Origin: Eremophila alpestris peregrina | Taxonomy: Eukaryota; Chordata; Aves; Passeriformes; Alaudidae | NCBI GenBank assembly: GCA_009792885.1 | Contig: WMCF01000034.1 | Location: 8,230,448-8,294,447, forward strand | Direction of reading: 5' to 3' | DNA length: 64,000 nt | Shown: positions 1 to 14,000 of the stretch, one piece after another | How positions within the stretch are numbered: position 1 is the stretch's first letter | How the letters are laid out: each line of letters opens with the position of its first letter | Made by a program: the position numbers and the translations under genes | The notes under the pieces: model-generated | The model's input: only the letters and a program-made list of their open reading frames with translations | Told to the model about the DNA's origin: nothing | Databases searched by the model: none

Positions 1-3000
1 TCACCTCAGACAAGTTTAAGAGCATGCTCTTTAGTGACTGAACAAAATTATAGACAAAGATCACAATGTACCAGATTTTCTTGGCAGGAGAAAGGAGACA
101 ATTTATCTCACAAGTGCTATTCAGCCAGCAAGACACCAGAGTTGTCCCAACAGTTGCAGTGCATGTCTTTCTGAAGTCAACTGCAGATCTAGGAAACAGA
201 GTTAGTTACATTTCCAAAATAAGTGTTCAAAATCAGATTTTAAAGACATCCTAGTATAGAGGTGGCCTGGTATTCTGTCAGAGTGAGGCTCCCAACATTT
301 CACTTACTTAAGTTCTTCATTCAAACACTTTTCTTATTTTAGAGAAACATTATTTTTCATTTGTATACACTCCTTTTTTACTTCATATCTCTTCAGAGCT
401 CTTTTTTATTCAGACCATCAGGCAACAAAACCGTGCAACAAAACCTTTTCCCTGTTGTTGATATGGTCTGCCAGCATATCAGTATATTGTTATTCAAATT
501 CTGTTGGCCTGTAAAAACCACTCCTAGCTTGGCTTTAAGAAGAAAAGGGCAGTTGTGATCAGTGGCTGAAAATAAGTAGCTCGTGGAACATGAGCTAAGA
601 AAAGTGTGCATGACATTGCACAGAAACCCTGCTACCTATCCTCCTGCCACAGTCCTATCTGTCCAGTACTAGTCACCTTTGTAAGGCTCTCCATGAGACC
701 AGCAACAAAGGGGGCACATGGGTGTTTCATTCCTTCCTTTAGAATCCCTGTCTAGCTTTTCATTAAAAAGTAATGCCATACATTCCCCAAGCCATTTTAG
801 ATAGCAATGTTTTTATAAAAAGCATTCAAACAAAAGGAGTTCAGTGGGAAACAAGAACACACTTGCTAAATATTTGTGTAATTTATGTAAAATCAGGACA
901 CACAAATTTGCTGACAAGATAATTTAACTTTGGGTAGAGGATATAATCTCTACCAACAGGGTATACCTGAAGCAAAATTCTTTTATATTAAGCAAAATAA
1001 CCATAATTCATGCCCACTCAGAAATTTTGTACTTATTCAGACAGGCCTTTGTGTGGAATCTGCATTCCCTGGCACTAATGTTAATATATTAAAGTGAACT
1101 AAATTAGTTGGAAATGATGAGATTATTTGGAGGGTGGAAAAAAAGATGGAACATCACAGACCTTTTCCAGGTCCAAATCTACTTGCTTTTGATTGTAGAC
1201 AAGAAAAAGCTAAATTAGTGGGGAAAAAAAAATGAGCTAAATGTGAGAACAGGGTTTATTTTACTTTAAATATATCATTAAACATTCATAGATCTGAAAG
1301 CTGCCAAAAAAATGATCAGTGGGTTTCTTCATTGGCACAGCAGCCCATGGCTCATTTGCAGCTTTTGTCTTTAATAAAAATGCAGGAGGTCAAGAAGTCT
1401 ATCTGTTGCTTAAATCTATTTTCATTTTTAGCTCTAACTGTGGCTCCTCCAGTTTATCTTTCTATGTGAAAGGATCAAATGACATTATATAAAGGTCAGA
1501 ATTGGGTTATAAGCCAAACAACTGTGGTATGATGTAGGATATGCAGAGGCTATTGGCTAAGATTTGGTTTAAGATTTTGTGCTCACAGCAGCCTTCAAGT
1601 TACTTGCAGAAATGTGACCCTAAAAGCTTCAGACAAATACTGATAAACTGGAGTTATTCCTCAAAAGCTTGAGTAGCCCTAGGTTTGTAGCAGAAAAGCT
1701 TTCAGACTGTTAAAATCCTACATGGGGGTACTGTTCTGTCTCACTGCAGTTCTAATAATTCAGCCAGGTTTATGTGACCAGACCAAAGGAGTTCCCAGGC
1801 CATGCTGTGAGAAGTGGGAGCAGGTATCTCACAGCTAGCTTTAGATGCTCTCAGGAGTCAGTGTGTCACCAGATCTGCCTGAGTGGAAGCAGGAATGGGG
1901 ACTCAAGGGCTTTTGCCTTGAATGCTGGAACATCTGACTAAAACATCTGCTTAAGGATTTTGGTATGTCAATTAGAATTTGACCCCAGGAACACATTCTC
2001 TATGGAAGGCCATTTCTATGTGACAAAAAGTGGGAGGAGTGGCAGAGACTTCTTAAATTAACGTAACCAATCATGTCTGGATTTGAAAAAGTCAAACAGT
2101 AAGAATGTCTCAGTGGTTTCTCCAAAGGCATATTTTTAAATTCTAATTATGCAATACTGTTGCCTTTGTAATATTTTCGTATTTTCTTGGTATTTCTAAG
2201 GCAGTAATATAGCATACTTTGATAAATTATGGTTAAATATGAATGTTTTCAAGTTCAGGAACTGAAGATTGTATTACATAAAGTTGCTGCTTAAAAATCA
2301 GGGAAAAGGAAGTTCCTGTGCACAATTGCAAAAAAATGTTTTAAAAGACAGAGTTAGCATTGAGGAAACTATTTGTGTATTTCTGCCAGGACATTTTCAC
2401 AGCTGTTGTGAGCATCTTCCATAAGCTGCACTGGTTCCTGTTCTAAAGTAGTACAATAATATTTTCCTTCCGTTCTTGTTTCCCTGTTTGCCTGTCCTCC
2501 CCTTTTCACTTTTTCCCCTTCCCAATATCTAATTTTTTATATGATTTAATCTCATTCTTTTGTTTCTAAAAGCATTTCTCCACTATATTTCAAATGCCAA
2601 AATGCCATTAAAAAACACTTGCATGAAACTGGTTTAATGCTCAAATACTTCATAAACAAGCTGCCACATACATCTTTTTATCTCAAAGCCTGTTCTGTGT
2701 GCTCTGTGAAATCCCGAGGTCTGCTTAATCTGTAGGTGTCAGTCTTGACATAGCTCTTTAAGTCCTTTCCACCTATGAACACCTTTTGCTTGCAGCCATC
2801 CACATACATAGAGGTTAAATGGATATGGAGAGACATGTCATACCCTGCGTAAATCAGAATAGAAGTATCCTTTTGGCTGGACATGAGACAATGGATATTA
2901 GATCTCACAGGTTTTGTCTGTAGAGCAGTCACCTCCCAGTTGGCATTCCTGCACCCCACAAGATACACAAGACAAGACACTGTGGTGCAGGAAGAATGCA

Positions 3001-4610
3001 GATTTCTATCAATAAATAATTAAATAAAGTAGAATTTTGAAATCTTGGTTTTCTGTATGTCATAATTTTTTCATTTCTATTTTGTGTATGTTTTATTACT
3101 TTGCCTACCATTACTATAGTATTACATGTTTATAAATAAACATACATATATTGGAGTCCACTCAAGAACTTTCCACTTACATGGGTGCACAATGACAAAA
3201 ACGTTTAGAGACCTCTGCTCTAGACCATCTAGTTTGCCTTGAGCACTATGCAGCTATTACATCTGTAATGAATTAAATATATGTATAATGCCCTAATAAG
3301 GCCTGTATCTATGTCAGGAAAGAGAATCCTGTTAGTCATGATAAAAACAGGTCTTTTTATAAAAAAATACATCAAGTTCCAGCTGTGCTTAGAGTTTGAC
3401 AGTGCTTGCTCATACTTAGCAATTAAGACATGGTGGAAACTGAGGTGGAAACTCCTTCTGTCACATAAGGATTTCACGTCACACACATGGAGCCTACTTA
3501 ATTGGTTTTGGAATTCAGCCTGAAAATGGCCAAACCTGCAATCTGGGTTTGCAAACAGAAGGAAGTACTAAATGTACAGGGACAGTTTTCTGGGTTTTGT
3601 TTATGTAAACTCGGAGAGTTAGGGATGTGTTACTTGGCAGTCTCACACAATTTGAGCACTGCAATTTTTAAATTTTTTTATTCGATATATATAATTCTTG
3701 CAGGTTATTTTCCCCAAAAACTCGGTTTTTGGTTTTTTGGTTTTTTTGGTTTTTTTCTCAAGGTGATATATTCAGCACATATTAGCAGAATGCCACTCAC
3801 AGATCAACATTAGGCTGCACCATGCAAAGAAGAAAAGGCAAATAACTGACAGTAAAGTTTTGAATGGCAGTGGGAGCATTGCAGCAACTCATCTGTAAAA
3901 CTAGATGCCTCTTTATAAGCCTCTTTTTTTCTGTTTTTTCTTGTTCTCAGACTGTGGACTGTGTATGGCAAGGACTGTGGATTTTTTTCTCTTTCTATAC
4001 AATGCCAATAATTACTTCCATGAAATCATGTACTAAAAATAATAATCACAGCCATCATCAACAGCAGTATGGAAGGATGTCAAATGCAGAAGGTCTACCA
4101 TGTGCTGCTGAACCACTGGAAACCGTCTGAAAGCAACCAGACTGGGAGGACGGATGCAGAGATGGGAGTGTGTGAAGTATTCAGTGAGCACAAGCAGAGA
4201 CCTTGGAGTAATGAATGCACATTTCCAGCAGGATTTTGCATTAACAGTAGGTTTGAAATACAGTGGCAGTCTCTTGTCTTCTGAAATAGATGGAGAGAAC
4301 CGACCTTTCAGTTCCTCTCCGTTTACTTGGTCACCATCAGTGCTAAAAGCTTCACTACCTCTTTCCAAGGAAGAGGCACATGAAGCTGCCCAGACCAGCC
4401 TCTTCTGCCCCGGAGAGCTGCCAGGCTCTGGTTCTGCAGTTTGTCAAATAAGCATTGCCATCTGATGGCAGAGTCTCGGTACTGCACAGTCTCTTTGTGC
4501 AGTCTAGGGCAATAAACGGCAATAAACCAAGTGACTTGTCCACAAATGAAGTGTCTATGCCTGAACACCTGATTTCAATTTTTTTCTTACACCATTTTAT
4601 GATGATTGCC
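1..4610. other. Intergenic DNA upstream of FBP1, no gene seen
   Basis: This AT-rich stretch has no CpG-rich promoter, no run of splice-flanked conserved exons and no protein I recognise. Short open frames occur on both strands (the longest near 4033-4368 and 2678-2980, minus) but lack family motifs and look like chance. A run of G-separated T tracts lies at about 3724-3757. In mammals AOPEP lies beyond the 5' side of FBP1; I see none of its exons here. Confidence 0.6.
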
Positions 4611-4614
4611 CTGA

Positions 4615-4775
4615 GAGCTTGTGGGGTCTCCTTCAGCGGGGATATTCAGGACATCTAGACACAATCCTGCGCCATGCGCTCTGGGATAACCCTGCTTTAG
4701 CAGGAAGGTTTTATCACATGACCCACTGTGGTCCCTTCCGTCCCGACCCGTTCTGTGATTCTGTGATTTCCTCTG
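4615..4775 (+). mobile_element. CR1 LINE 3'-end fragment
   Basis: The sequence follows the typical CR1 3' tail: a GCTTGTGGGGTCTCC-like start, a 'gatattcaggac' segment, then 'gtcccttcc' and a short terminal direct repeat of the 'ttctgtga' type. It is the far 3' end only, as is usual for CR1 copies cut short during target-primed reverse transcription. No coding part remains. Both boundaries are approximate. Confidence 0.75.
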
Positions 4776-7700
4776 AGTCACACTAAAAAAGTGCTTCTTC
4801 AGCCATATCCTTGGTATCATTGTTGTCTTCTCTCTGTTCATGCTACTTTCCTCAGATACACAGAAAGAGATACCCCTGCTTAATAATATAACAGGCTCCT
4901 AGATGGCAGAGCCATACCGTGCAATGCACTAGTGTTTAGATTATGGCTTCCTGTTCGGTTCTTGATCACAAAAATAGCTGGACGACAGGGACAGGGGTGC
5001 ACCTTCCAGCAACACTAGTTCACATATGTAAGGAAGGAGTAGGAAGGGAAAGTGTGCAGGCCAGGCTCACACCTTCTTCTAAGCAGCACCACTAGCTGGT
5101 ACCTCAGTGCACTACAACACCGCAGGAGGTGAACCCTGAGCTAGATGTGCCTCTCAGCTCTCATACCTGCATTCTAAAATCAAATGGGAACCTGTACACC
5201 TGGATGCTGGAGCTTGAGCAAACGGAAATATTTTTCCCAGTGATCAAAAGCCTGATTCTGACATTGCCATTCAGTTGATTGAGTTCTTCCTGTCTTGACA
5301 CAAACTGAGTTTTGGGTATCAGCCTTGCGTTGTGTGAAGAACTGGCACTGGGACCATGCAAAGCAAGGGCTGGAGTTTGTGTGCAACCCTTCCACATGTG
5401 TGTGAGTAATGAAATTGCATCTCGAGTGGTCTTAAAAATCATGCTTTTCATTTAAACCTGTACATGAATTTGTGAATGGGTGAATTTGATTTTACAATAG
5501 ATAATTTGATAAGAACAAACGCACATAATGTCAAGAGAAAGATGTTCAACGTGCATCTCAGGCAAGAGTGATGACTGCCTTTTTTGTATTGCACTGTCAC
5601 CTACAAGATTCAGGTGTGGACTAGATTCCTCACATGCTCAAGGCTGTACACAGAAAGCACAAAATGGCCATGCATGTCTGATATTGTCATTGTCAAAGGA
5701 AATGTTTTTGCTACTACTGCCATCAGTAAGGAAAGACTATTTGCAGCAATGACGGCAAGTTTTAAGATAAAATCTGACTTTAGAACTGGATTTTATAGTT
5801 ATCCTAATAACTAGTAAATGTGAGAGGATTTTGAGCTGCTGTTTATTCATCCTATCACAATGAAATGTACTCTTTCGCAATCTAAAGTATTCTTTCTACC
5901 TACCTATCATTCCTGTTTTTAAAGTCATACTAACTTGCAGTAACGTCCTAGCTGCATGTGCTAAACTTTCTTTTTAGTTCTTCAGAGCTAGCCTTGTATG
6001 TGCATGGTATGTCACTTCTTCACTTTCTTCTATACAGTTCACAGTTGTACCACCAAAGAAATATCAAGTTATCAGAGCAAAAGAAAATACATGCAAATGC
6101 AATTCTTGTATACTTGAGTTAAATACATCATTACCCCATTTTCCTTCATTCTTTCTTAAACTGAGTAAATTCCCAAAGTAACCAGTAAGCGTTTCATGCA
6201 GTCACAGTCTTTCTCTGTGGCACAGGATAAAGTTTTTCCCTTGATTTTCTTTACCACCCTCCCTAAATCACAACATGATTATGAGGATTAGCTAATGCTT
6301 ATTCAGGATCCAGAAACTGTGGCAAACTATGCAAACTATGGATAAAATTACTTTAAAAATATAGTTATCAGTAATTTTAAATAGGTTTATTGACTGTACT
6401 TCAGGCATGGAACAGAATACTTATGATAAAGGGAATGCCCATCTAAACCATCACTCATTCATTTATTGACTCCTTTGGTGGATATTATGTTGCATTTCTG
6501 CACCATGCTTCCTACTATGTATATCAGTGCTAGAAGTGTTCAGGTCACACCCTCCTCACACTGTTGATAAATCTGGAAAAGCCAACCACTCTTCTGGACC
6601 TTTATGCAGGAAAACAGTTTTAGTTGTGCTGATAGTTTCAGATTATCTAGAAATTCCGAATTGAATCACCTACAGTTAAAATTACCATAGCTAAAAAATG
6701 ATAAGTTGGACCTCTGAACCTCTGTGGCAATGTCCATGTAATGCCTGCTGAAAAACAGAATCAGAAAAGCCTAGACAGATTATACCTAGAAATACTGCCG
6801 TATAAATAGCTATTTAACACAGCAAATAAATCTGCAAGGACATTAGTGGAAAATGTCTCCCAGCAATCCAGCCTATGATTAGGGTTTGAGAATGGAGTTT
6901 AACCATTTATACCAAGTATTCTTCCTCCATCAATCCTGAATTTTGCAGGTTTACAGCCTAAATGTAAAAAAAAAAAGTTTTTTGTTTTTCCAGTTGGTTG
7001 TTACATTGACAAATTGTACCATGTAATCATTACATCATGTTAGTACTGACAGAAATTATTTATTTCCGCAAAGAGAACTGTTATAACTATATAATTATAA
7101 CTCCACTTTAATTATCTTCTTGGCTTAGTTTTGAAATCTCGTCTCTCAGCACTGAAATCTCTATCTGGTTTTAACTGTGGTTTTGGGGTTTCTTTGTGCT
7201 GTTGTTTGTTTGTTTGTTTGTGTGTTGGTTTTTCTTTGTTTGGTTTGGGATTTTAATTTATTTTTCCTTTACATAGACTCGGTGTGATCACTTAAAATAC
7301 TTCTCGTTTATACATTTTACAAGGTGAGAAGTGATAGCAAATGCAGTATTGCCTTATAAACCTATATTTAATGTCTTTGTTTTACTCGCCTGGTAGAATC
7401 TCGTGGATAAGTAAAAATTAAAGAGATTTAAATTATGGTTCAATATCTGCATTTCAGAGGCAAATAGACTTCCTTTCCAGGATCTACTGCCTGCACGTTA
7501 AGTGCTTTGTCCCCCTCCAGAAAACTGCAAAGGTACTTCCGCATGAGCTGGTGTCACACTGAAATGCTGACAGTGTTCCCATTCCCACAAGAGGGCACCA
7601 GGCACGGGAAAATCCCTTCACATTCGTTAATATCAACCTTATAGTTCATCTCTACTTCTTAATCAGCTATAGTACTATAACGCATAATAACAAATGAAGC

Positions 7701-10640
7701 CCCTTTTACATCCATGACACAAAGAAGTTACCTTTTAGCCAATTTATACTCATAATTACCTATGTTTAAACATCAGTTTATTCCACTTGTTATATTTCAC
7801 CTGTGTCCAGAGGTGAAGAGCTTTGCCATCACAGTTGTAAATCAATGTTCTATTCTGTTGCCTATGTGTGGACCCTTTCTCACATAGGAAATTCGTATAG
7901 GCAAAATGAAGCACTTTCTGAAGCAAATAAGGCAAAAAATTGATTGTACATTTAGCAATCTTCCTGATTTCATGTCTGCAGTTTCCCTTTTCACCCTGAT
8001 CCATCTCTTGCAGCAGTCAGATCTGCCTCATTCATCTCCTTCAAGCTGCTCCAGCCCTAATCATCATGGCATCACATGGCAGAGATCATCTGCACAAGCA
8101 GAATGACATTGTCTTACAAATGATCTCAGTGTAACTTGCCTGATCCTACCCTCTGTCCACTCAACTAGCACAAAACTTCTGCAGTTGTGAGACTCCTGCA
8201 CAAAGTTCTTCTTCAGCAAAAGTGGGATCTAAAGCTGGTTTTCCCACATGAACACTCTTACTTCGGGGAAGGCAAGAAAAATTCCTTTGTGAAGGGGTTT
8301 CACTCCTATTGTTTTTTTGGCTATCATTTGAACCTACCTGAAAGAGGCAACCTTTATAATGAAGGATTTCTCTTCAGTGTTTCTCTTATTTTCAAGACAA
8401 TTGTGCAATTGGGATTCTATGTGCTGGGAGAAAAGTTTGTTTCACAGTAATTATCATAAGATTACGGATTTGTAATCTTGCAGTTCTAAAACTGTTGTGA
8501 ACCATGTCTAGTTGACGTCATCTGTGCACAAACAAGTCCCTGTTTAGAACTGAGCTGTTTCAGCAATGTTTAGTCGACCAGTTCTGACTGACCTCAAATC
8601 CACTGATGCATTTTCAATAAATGTTTAACCACTGTTTTCTAAAGCCAAAGGTTCACAACATGTAAAGCCTACTTTTAATCTTACACTGATTTTAGAGTTA
8701 CCAAACAGCATGGTTGCTGCAGGGTTGCATGGCTTGTTTATCCTCAACCATTCGATATTAATTAATTAATGTCAAGTCAGCTTTCTATATTAATAGTGGA
8801 AATCCAGAAATGACCAAGGTATGCATACATTCTAAGGCCAGGTGTGTGGAGGTGGATTAATCTCAATGTTCTATTGAGTTGCCTCAAATAAAGAAGATTA
8901 AGGACATTCTGTATAGGCTGAAAATAATTCTCCTTCCCCACAGTAGAAAATGCACATTTGGATGGACTTGTATGAAATCACCATCCTTTCAAATTATTGC
9001 AATTTCAGTTCACAGTACTTGCTTCTACCTGACTTCCATAGTGGGAATGCAGGACTAAAACTCATCTCCCACTCATCTCACAAACCCCAAGAGTTCTGAG
9101 ATAAAATATCATCATCAACTCAAGTACAGTGTATCCTCCCTGTAAGATGGAAGAGGTTAGTTATCCTTGGGCATAGATATCAAAACCTTAGGTATGTTTT
9201 GAACTGATCTTGACTATTTTGTGCTCAAGTACAGCTCTTCCTGCAGATTACTGATGTACTTGTTAGAATCTTCACATTTAAGGCAAATTGACCCTAAGCA
9301 GAGACTCTGTGGTTTGTTACTGTAAGTCATATATTCCCAGGCTGTTCTGCCTACTTGCTGCTACCCAGTTTCAGTGCACTCATCCAGAATTTTATTGTGT
9401 CTTTGCTATTTGTTGTTCTCTACTACTGAGATTGCAGGAGCTGCTCTAGATGGTTGTAAAGCATTGCTTACCCTTAAAGAATGAGCTAACTTCCATGCTT
9501 TGTAAATTTTCCCAAATCCACTTGCCTCTAAAAGAACATTTTTATGATACTGGGCTGTTGACTACTTGCCAAAGACTGAAATATCTCATTCAGAAGAGCA
9601 TTACAGCTACTCATATCTAATATCTTCAGGAGTGTCTGTAACACTGGGCATGGGGAAATTAGGCCAAAGTTGTTTACACTTTCAGGAGAAGACATCTATG
9701 CATACCTTTGAAGTATTTAATACACAGATATGCAGTGTGCTTTGCATGAAGATAGAATGTATATATATGCAAAAACGTGCATCTTATAAAAGACTTTTGC
9801 CCTGTGTTTGACACCATTTGGAATTATTTCAATCAGTGGTTTCAACTTAGAATTCGAGACTGTGCTTATTCAACCTCATGAATTTATTCCACTGAAAAAT
9901 AGTAATTTTAAAAAATTACTCATCTTAGATTGCATGAATATAAAATAATAGCTAGTACAACAGATCTGTGTAGAACACCCATATTCAGGTTTGTGTTTGT
10001 CAAATTATTGTGTGAAAGAGTGTATCCAGGGTCAGGTGTTTGGTGAACCTGGTTTCCCTTTCTAGTGCTTCGATTTTTCTGATCAAACATAAGCAGCAAA
10101 ACATATTGCTTGATTTTGCTGCAAAATTAGAAAGGCTAGAACCAAAAGAAATGAGATTCGGGAGGGTCTAGATTCTCTTGCAGCAGTATTTGTGTGAGGT
10201 GCATTAATTTCTAACTGTTGAAGTGAGACTCAGCCTGTGTGTTTCTATTGAACAGGTTTGGAGAGTTTGTTATAAAAGTCTCATCGAGTTCAGCTTCCAG
10301 GGGCTGTTTCCCTCCAGCTTTTTTATGGTGTTGGATAAGGCTGGGACACGTGGGGTTAACATGATCTCTGTAAACCGAGTGAGTTAATACTAGATGGAAT
10401 CGGTTACTGAATATGTGGTTTTCCTGTACTGAAGAGTCAGGAAGAGAGCATTCCTGTGCAGCAGAAGATACTAACCTTGCCCTGTAGGTTATGTGCCGGT
10501 CGCTACAATCTACAGTGACACACACAGAGTTTTGCAATCAAGCGGTGAAACCAAGACGCCTTCTAAATTTCGGGGCACAATTTCAGGGCCGTTAGCACTG
10601 AAGTGCCACCACTGCAAACACTAAGAGCCACCAGCACCCT
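4776..10640. other. Intergenic DNA 5' of FBP1, no gene seen
   Basis: AT-rich, non-coding by inspection. It includes a (GTTT)n stretch at about 7204-7221 and an ATTAATTAATTAAT run near 8757. No CpG island, RNA gene or recognisable coding exon was found. Distal FBP1 regulatory elements could lie here, but none can be named from sequence alone. Confidence 0.55.
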
Positions 10641-10710
10641 TGCGCCGTTCGCATAATGCGAATGCACAAAGCATCCTTCCCTCGCCTCTCCCCGCACGAT
10701 GTACGAGGGG

Positions 10711-10730
10711 AAAAAAAAAAAAAAAAAAAA
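10711..10730. repeat. A20 homopolymer just upstream of the FBP1 promoter
   Basis: An uninterrupted run of 20 A residues between an AT-rich upstream region and the GC-box promoter of FBP1, about 150 bp before the start codon. It may act as a nucleosome-excluding tract, which is inference. Its length is probably polymorphic. Confidence 0.9.
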
Positions 10731-10769
10731 GATATTTTACAGCGTCGGTGCGACCGAGGGCTGGGATCC

Positions 10770-10883
10770 TTTTCTCACTGTCAGCCGTGCCGCTGCCCTG
10801 TCCCCGCCCCTGCCCGCCCCTCCGTCCCCGCCCCGCCGAGGCAAGTGGCGGTGCCGGCGGCCGCGGCCCCAGTCGCCGCCACC
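10770..10883 (+). promoter_or_regulatory. FBP1: FBP1 GC-box promoter and 5' UTR
   Basis: Three Sp1-type GC boxes are visible at 10802-10810, 10813-10820 and 10826-10835, in a CpG-rich patch that continues through exon 1 to about 11,110. No convincing TATA box stands at the expected spacing, so this resembles a GC-rich, TATA-less promoter. The bases just before the ATG (GCCGCCACC) are an almost ideal Kozak context. The transcription start cannot be placed precisely. Confidence 0.65.
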
Positions 10884-11053
10884 ATGACGGACCGCTCCAC
10901 TTTCGACACCAATGTCATCACCATGACCCGCTTCGTGATGGAGGAAGGCAGGCGGGCGAAGGGCACCGGGGAGTTCACGCAGCTCCTCAACTCCCTCTGC
11001 ACGGCCATCAAAGCCATCTCTACCGCCGTCCGCAAAGCGGGCATTGCCAACCT
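10884..11053 (+). CDS. FBP1: FBP1 coding exon 1
   Basis: Encodes residues 1-56 and two bases of codon 57, ending at donor GTGAGT. It carries the N-terminal AMP-binding helix and loop (MEEGRRAKGTGEFTQ), with Glu21 typical of the liver isoform. The ATG is chosen for its strong Kozak context and for the MTD start shared with FBP2. Confidence 0.96.
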
Positions 11054-14000
11054 GTGAGTCCCGGGATGCACCCCGCGCCTTCCCGCATCCCCGCGGGTCC
11101 AGGGCATCCTGCTGCCTCCGGGGTGGTGGGCATCGGGATGAGAATGGGAATGGGTATTTCTTTCACCAGGAAAGCCTGTGAGTGGAGCTGCATCAACCCA
11201 TCCACTTGCACAGAGCTGAAGGTAACTCCTTCAGTATCTTGGTTTCTTGATTTTTTTTTTCCAAGTGGCACAGGTCCTATGACTTTTCAATAGTATAAGG
11301 CATCCAGTCTTTGAGAAATGTCTGTCGATAATAGAACTTCATGAATACTTTCAGCAGGCGTGGGTGCCTGGAGCCATAAGACCAAATAGACTGAAAAACA
11401 AAGCCTAGCAAAATATGGCTGAATTATTGCTTATTGCATATTTGCTTGATATCAAAGCACCATTTTATGCTTTGAGGTGTTGAATCAAATTCAGAGTGGT
11501 TTTTCTCATAGTGCATCATAGCAACTAGAGTTTCTCTATGAAACCTTGGATATCTAAGGCTTTTAGAAAGTGTGTTGGTTAGGAATGGCAGGGTCTGTAG
11601 TCAGCCAGTCAGAGGGATGTTGTTCTGGAGATGCATCAGAAGGAATCTGGAACTCTTGGAATGTAAAATAGCTGAAGCTGCTTGTAGGTAACTAATACTC
11701 CTCAGTATTTTACATATTCTTCATCCGCCCTGTTGTGTGCTGACCAAGGCTTTAGACATGGGCCACTTCATTACTTAATGCAAAATGTTGTAAAGAGGAA
11801 AAGAATTTGCCTCTACAAGCCCCGCAGAGGAAACTATAATAAGAAAAAAGGCAAAAGTCCTCCACTTTAGGTATATTTGAACTATTTTTCCATTTTGACT
11901 TCAAGACTGCACATAGCTGTGGTAATTTTTAATTGTTATGTGCTAGCCCTGTAATATGCCTCCTATAACAGAGACCAAGGTTTCCTAGCTGTAATCTGAT
12001 TTAACACCCTATTCCTTTTGTGTCTTACATGTGTGTCTGTTGGCAGCTGCCCACAGGTTTGGTATCAGTGCCCATAGACTTGCCTTATGATGCCCTGCTC
12101 AGTGGGTTTAACTCTTCATCAGTGCTGGGGCAGCAGGCTTTGGACTCATAAGTCTCCTTGAACAGTACATCTCCTACTGTGGAACAGCATTTTATAAGCA
12201 GTGGTGAGATTTTGCTTTGCTGTCAGGGAGTGTGAACAAGTAGGGAGCACTGCAATCCATTTCTCTGGACCATCCTCTGACTCAGCTATATGCTCAGTGC
12301 TGCTCAGCTGGGGAGGTGCAGAACAGCTGTGGAAGACATGCAGACCCTTCCCAGCTGCAGGCTCCACACCTGACACCTTGTCTTCCCCTCCCAGGAGTCC
12401 CCAAAAGATGAAGTGCAGAAGCTGTTCTGCTGCTGTGCCTCCACACATATGCACAGTGTTCAGAGTACATTTTTTTCTAAAAGCACTTTCACAGTTGCAG
12501 AAAAATATTCAGGTCACTGTAGAGGAGAAAGACAGAGAGTTATGTCGGGTCTTTGTCTCATGCATTAAACTGAAGAAATGCAATGCATTGCTAATGTAGT
12601 GTGTTCAGTGTTATTACATAAAACCTAAAACACCAGTGTTCAGCCTAATCAAATAACTGTAGCTGAAGTACATAAGAATCATCTGAATGTGTGCCAAGCT
12701 GGCTATTGTTTTTGGTTTTTTCTAAGAGCTAAACTTCCCTCTTCTCTGCTTTGCGTGCTTACAAAATCACGTATCATAAGGTCTCCTGGTATTTCCGCAT
12801 GCCGGATGGTTTGATTCTGATTAGCTTGAAGCATTTTATTTGTGTTTCTTATTTGCATTTCTCAGTTCTTTTTCCAAAGAAACATTACTACTCAAAATCA
12901 AATCTGGAAACATTAAACCATAAATGGATTGATTTATCTCTGAGCAGATTTTCTCTGCTGCTATTTGCACATCATGTTGCTAATCAGGAGTATATTACAT
13001 ACAAAGGATATAGTACAACCAGTGTGGTGAGATTCAAATATATATTCATATTTTTTAAAGTACGTATTCATGTACCTCTAAACCATAAAATTTTCTAATG
13101 AATTCTTAGCTTTTAGGGTATGCAGAGCCTAGAGTTCAGGCATAATATGTAGATCCTAAGAGCTCATTAAAAAACACAGTTGTAACTCAGCCTTCACAGC
13201 ACGGTCTGGCTGTGTTTGACTATAGTTTACAAACTACTGAAAAGCAATTTCTCGTTTTGTATTTCTCAGCGACTTCTAGATATGCAAACACAGCTAATGG
13301 TAACATGTCTCAGCAAGAATTCACTGGGCCATAAATAAAAAGCAGGCTGAGAGCTGAGATGTCATTTGGAAGTGCTGTATGTTTACAGGAGGTTTTACAG
13401 GCGTGAGAAACAGAACACTTTGGAAGATGCAGTGCTCCATTCTCATGAAATGCTCTCTCTTGAAATTGCTCTAGCTATGGAATTGCTGGGTCTACCAATG
13501 TGACTGGAGATCAAGTGAAAAAGCTGGATATTCTTTCCAATGACCTGGTGATTAACATGCTGAAGTCATCCTTCAGTACGTGTGTTATCGTGTCTGAAGA
13601 AAACAAAGATGCTGTGATAGTGGAAACTGAAAAACAGGTCAGTAACTTTAAAAGTTCTCCCTGCTTGATTTCAGATCAGCCCATACAGGTGTACTGCTCC
13701 ACATCTAAAAAAGTAAAACTGAACTAAAAGTTTTAGAAAGCAGGTACTTTCCTAAACTGGGAAATGAAGGTGGAGGTGATGGGTGGAGAGAATGTTAGTC
13801 AACGTTTGTTCTTCCTGTCACTTCTGCTCTCCAGACTAATGTTTTTTGGGTTTATTTTTTTTTAATGTGTTGTTGCTCCCCACTTTCTTTTTCTCCCACC
13901 TTTTTCTTATTGTGGAGAAAACATTTCATTCATCCTGTCTGATATCTGGAACTGCTCTGAGTCAGTTCAAGGCCTTTTGAAATGTCCCTTTTTGAGTAGG

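Noticed and set aside
10640..11293. 217-codon plus-strand open frame over FBP1 exon 1
   Set aside because: It is out of frame with the FBP1 exon and is kept open by the CpG-rich promoter. The conserved protein uses the frame starting at 10884.
12201..12599. 132-codon open frame in FBP1 intron 1
   Set aside because: No domain or motif, no splice or promoter context; an antisense open frame covers the same bases, as expected by chance.
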